The notes under the pieces: model-generated | Told to the model about the DNA's origin: nothing | The model's database searches: none | Seen by the model: the letters and a program-made list of their open reading frames with translations, nothing else | Assembly (NCBI GenBank): GCA_013696595.1 | Contig: JACCYG010000072.1 | Span: forward strand, 1 to 14,982 | From: Actinomycetota bacterium | GTDB lineage: Bacteria; Actinomycetota; Thermoleophilia; Gaiellales; Gaiellaceae | Reading direction: 5' to 3' | Length of the DNA stretch: 14,982 bases | Translations under genes and position numbers: made by a program | Shown: positions 13,902-14,982 of the stretch, piece after piece | How the letters are laid out: every line of letters begins with the position of its first letter | Position numbering within the stretch: position 1 is the first letter of the stretch

Positions 13902-14906
13902 CTAAGCTCGATTCAGCGCGCGGGACATTCTTCGTCGGACCTTGCCAGCCACGCCTTCACCAAGCCCCCGTGCTGCGGTGAGTTGGGCGACGCGGTGCTT
14001 CAGCTCCTTGATCTCCCTTTGATTGGCCTTCGTGAGCGCGAACAGCCGTTGCGACTTCAGAGCCAGATCGCCGATCCGCTCGCCGCGCTCCGCGAGCCGT
14101 GCGATTGCACGGATCGCCGAGTCGTCGTACCCGTCGGCGGGCTCGAGCTTGTCGGGTATTACGTTCGCGTAGCCGAACCGATCGAAGTCCTCGCGGTAGA
14201 CGCTGCCGATCGCATCGACGACGTCCGGCGAAAACATCGATCGAAGCGGGCGCAGAGGCGTCTCGTTGCTCGCCGGGAGCGTTGGTGTGCCTCGCCAGCC
14301 CTGGGCGGACAAGTGCGCCGCAAGGTGCTCGAGAAACTGCGGGATCTCCGCCGTGTCGTAGATCTGCGTGTAGGGGCTTCGGTCGGGCGCGATGAGCCCC
14401 GTCTGTGGGTAGAAGTGGCGATCGCGCATGACGAGCTCGCTCGGATTCTTTGCCATCGAGCGCGCGAACCGCTGGAAATCTTCGACGACGTCCCGCGTCG
14501 TCCGAGGCAACCGCGGGAACCACGGCGCGTCGCCGAACCGTTCGACCCACTTCGGCTCCCGCAGCAGAAACTTCGATTGCCACGCCGACCAGAGCCGCAC
14601 CGAGGGATGCCGAGTCAACGCGAACACAAACCACCCCTCGTCGGGCGATATCGCGGCAAGCTCCTCGTCGGGAAGCTGGTGCAGCATCGGCGTGTGCTGC
14701 CACCTCCGACGGCGGTGGATCGTCATGTCCCGGCCGACCTCCCGCGTCAGCGCCCCATGGAAGCGTGCAGGATCCTCCCCCTGGAGATCGGCGATCAGCC
14801 ATTTGATGCTCGTGCACGCTGCCTTCGGCACGGAGACGTACACGACCTTCCACCGAGGAAGAACGTAGGTCGCGCTCCTGTGCGGCGGAAGTTCGCTTCG
14901 ATGCAT
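13902..14906 (-). CDS. Sulfotransferase family 2-like protein with C-terminal coiled coil
   Basis: PAPS-dependent carbohydrate sulfotransferase homologue (Sulfotransfer_2 type, as in HNK-1/chondroitin enzymes), 334 aa. The 5'-phosphosulfate loop is VYVSVPKAACTSIKWL (23-37), with Lys28. The 3'-phosphate site is FALTRHPSVRLWSAW (95-109), with Arg99, Arg104 and Ser107. YPQTGLIA and DTAEIPQFLEHL follow, and RFGYAN marks the end of the catalytic domain. Residues about 290-325 form a probable coiled coil rich in Lys/Gln/Arg. No signal peptide or membrane segment is seen. It is the first visible gene of the minus-strand GT operon; ATG 14906 has no ribosome binding site but follows a TAGGTT box by 9 nt. 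It is unrelated at motif level to the sulfotransferase at 6919-7857. The acceptor is unknown. Confidence 0.9.
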   Translation of the reverse strand: MHRSELPPHRSATYVLPRWKVVYVSVPKAACTSIKWLIADLQGEDPARFHGALTREVGRDMTIHRRRRWQHTPMLHQLPDEELAAISPDEGWFVFALTRHPSVRLWSAWQSKFLLREPKWVERFGDAPWFPRLPRTTRDVVEDFQRFARSMAKNPSELVMRDRHFYPQTGLIAPDRSPYTQIYDTAEIPQFLEHLAAHLSAQGWRGTPTLPASNETPLRPLRSMFSPDVVDAIGSVYREDFDRFGYANVIPDKLEPADGYDDSAIRAIARLAERGERIGDLALKSQRLFALTKANQREIKELKHRVAQLTAARGLGEGVAGKVRRRMSRALNRA

Positions 14907-14915
14907 TCGCGGAAA

Positions 14916-14921
14916 AACCTA
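14916..14921 (-). promoter_or_regulatory. Putative -10 box (TAGGTT) before the sulfotransferase/GT operon
   Basis: TAGGTT on the minus strand lies 9 nt before the ATG at 14906, with no Shine-Dalgarno between them. It resembles the other start-proximal boxes here but is a weaker match, and the region upstream is truncated by the window end. Nothing else is recognised in 14922-14982. Confidence 0.3.
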
Positions 14922-14982
14922 CCCGATAGGCGCCGCAATCCGTGCTCCGAGCGGCGCCGGCGCGAAACGCGCAGCCCCGCGC

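Noticed and set aside
12592..13905. 437-codon open frame on the plus strand opposite the GT4 gene
   Set aside because: No recognisable domain; the minus strand encodes a complete GT4 enzyme with its ExxxxxxxE motif.

Overview
The window is very GC-rich and densely coding. Gene density, GTG/TTG starts, PknB-style kinase, PQQ-type propeller lipoprotein and leaderless-looking starts together suggest a high-GC Actinomycetota, perhaps a Thermoleophilia/Gaiellales-type lineage. That assignment is inference from style, not from a marker gene. Most of the window is a surface-polysaccharide (EPS/capsule-type) biosynthesis locus.

Layout. (1) 2-1390 (+): a transmembrane Ser/Thr kinase whose 5' end is cut off by the window. 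(2) 5298 down to 1395 (-): a dTDP-L-rhamnose operon in the order rmlA-rmlC-rmlD-[APH/StrB-like phosphotransferase]-rmlB, with several 4-nt stop/start overlaps. (3) 5395-7857 (+), divergent from rmlA: a Wzy/O-antigen-ligase-like membrane protein followed by a Sulfotransferase_3-type enzyme. (4) 10042 down to 7861 (-): a SAM methyltransferase that appears frameshifted, then a PQQ-like beta-propeller lipoprotein. (5) 10143-10820 (+): a NeuD/PglD-like sugar acyltransferase. (6) 14906 down to 10817 (-): a second sulfotransferase of a different family, a GT4 glycosyltransferase, a GT2 glycosyltransferase and a small PglC-like phosphoglycosyl transferase.

How the genes could work together (inference). 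The PglC-like enzyme would start a glycan on undecaprenyl phosphate. The GT2 and GT4 enzymes, and others outside the window, would extend it, using dTDP-rhamnose from RmlABCD. The acyltransferase, methyltransferase and two sulfotransferases would decorate it. The Wzy/WaaL-like protein would polymerise or transfer it outside the membrane. No flippase, chain-length regulator or PAPS synthesis gene is visible here.

Points most worth a second look: the antibiotic-kinase-like gene inside the rml operon; an RmlC lacking its usual active-site lysine; rmlD without a conventional start at its conserved N-terminus; a frameshift splitting the methyltransferase; repeated TAnnnT boxes 6-9 nt before start codons with no Shine-Dalgarno; and two unrelated sulfotransferases in one glycan locus. 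I see no tRNA, rRNA, CRISPR array, transposase or integrase, and no gene-free stretch over 300 bases.
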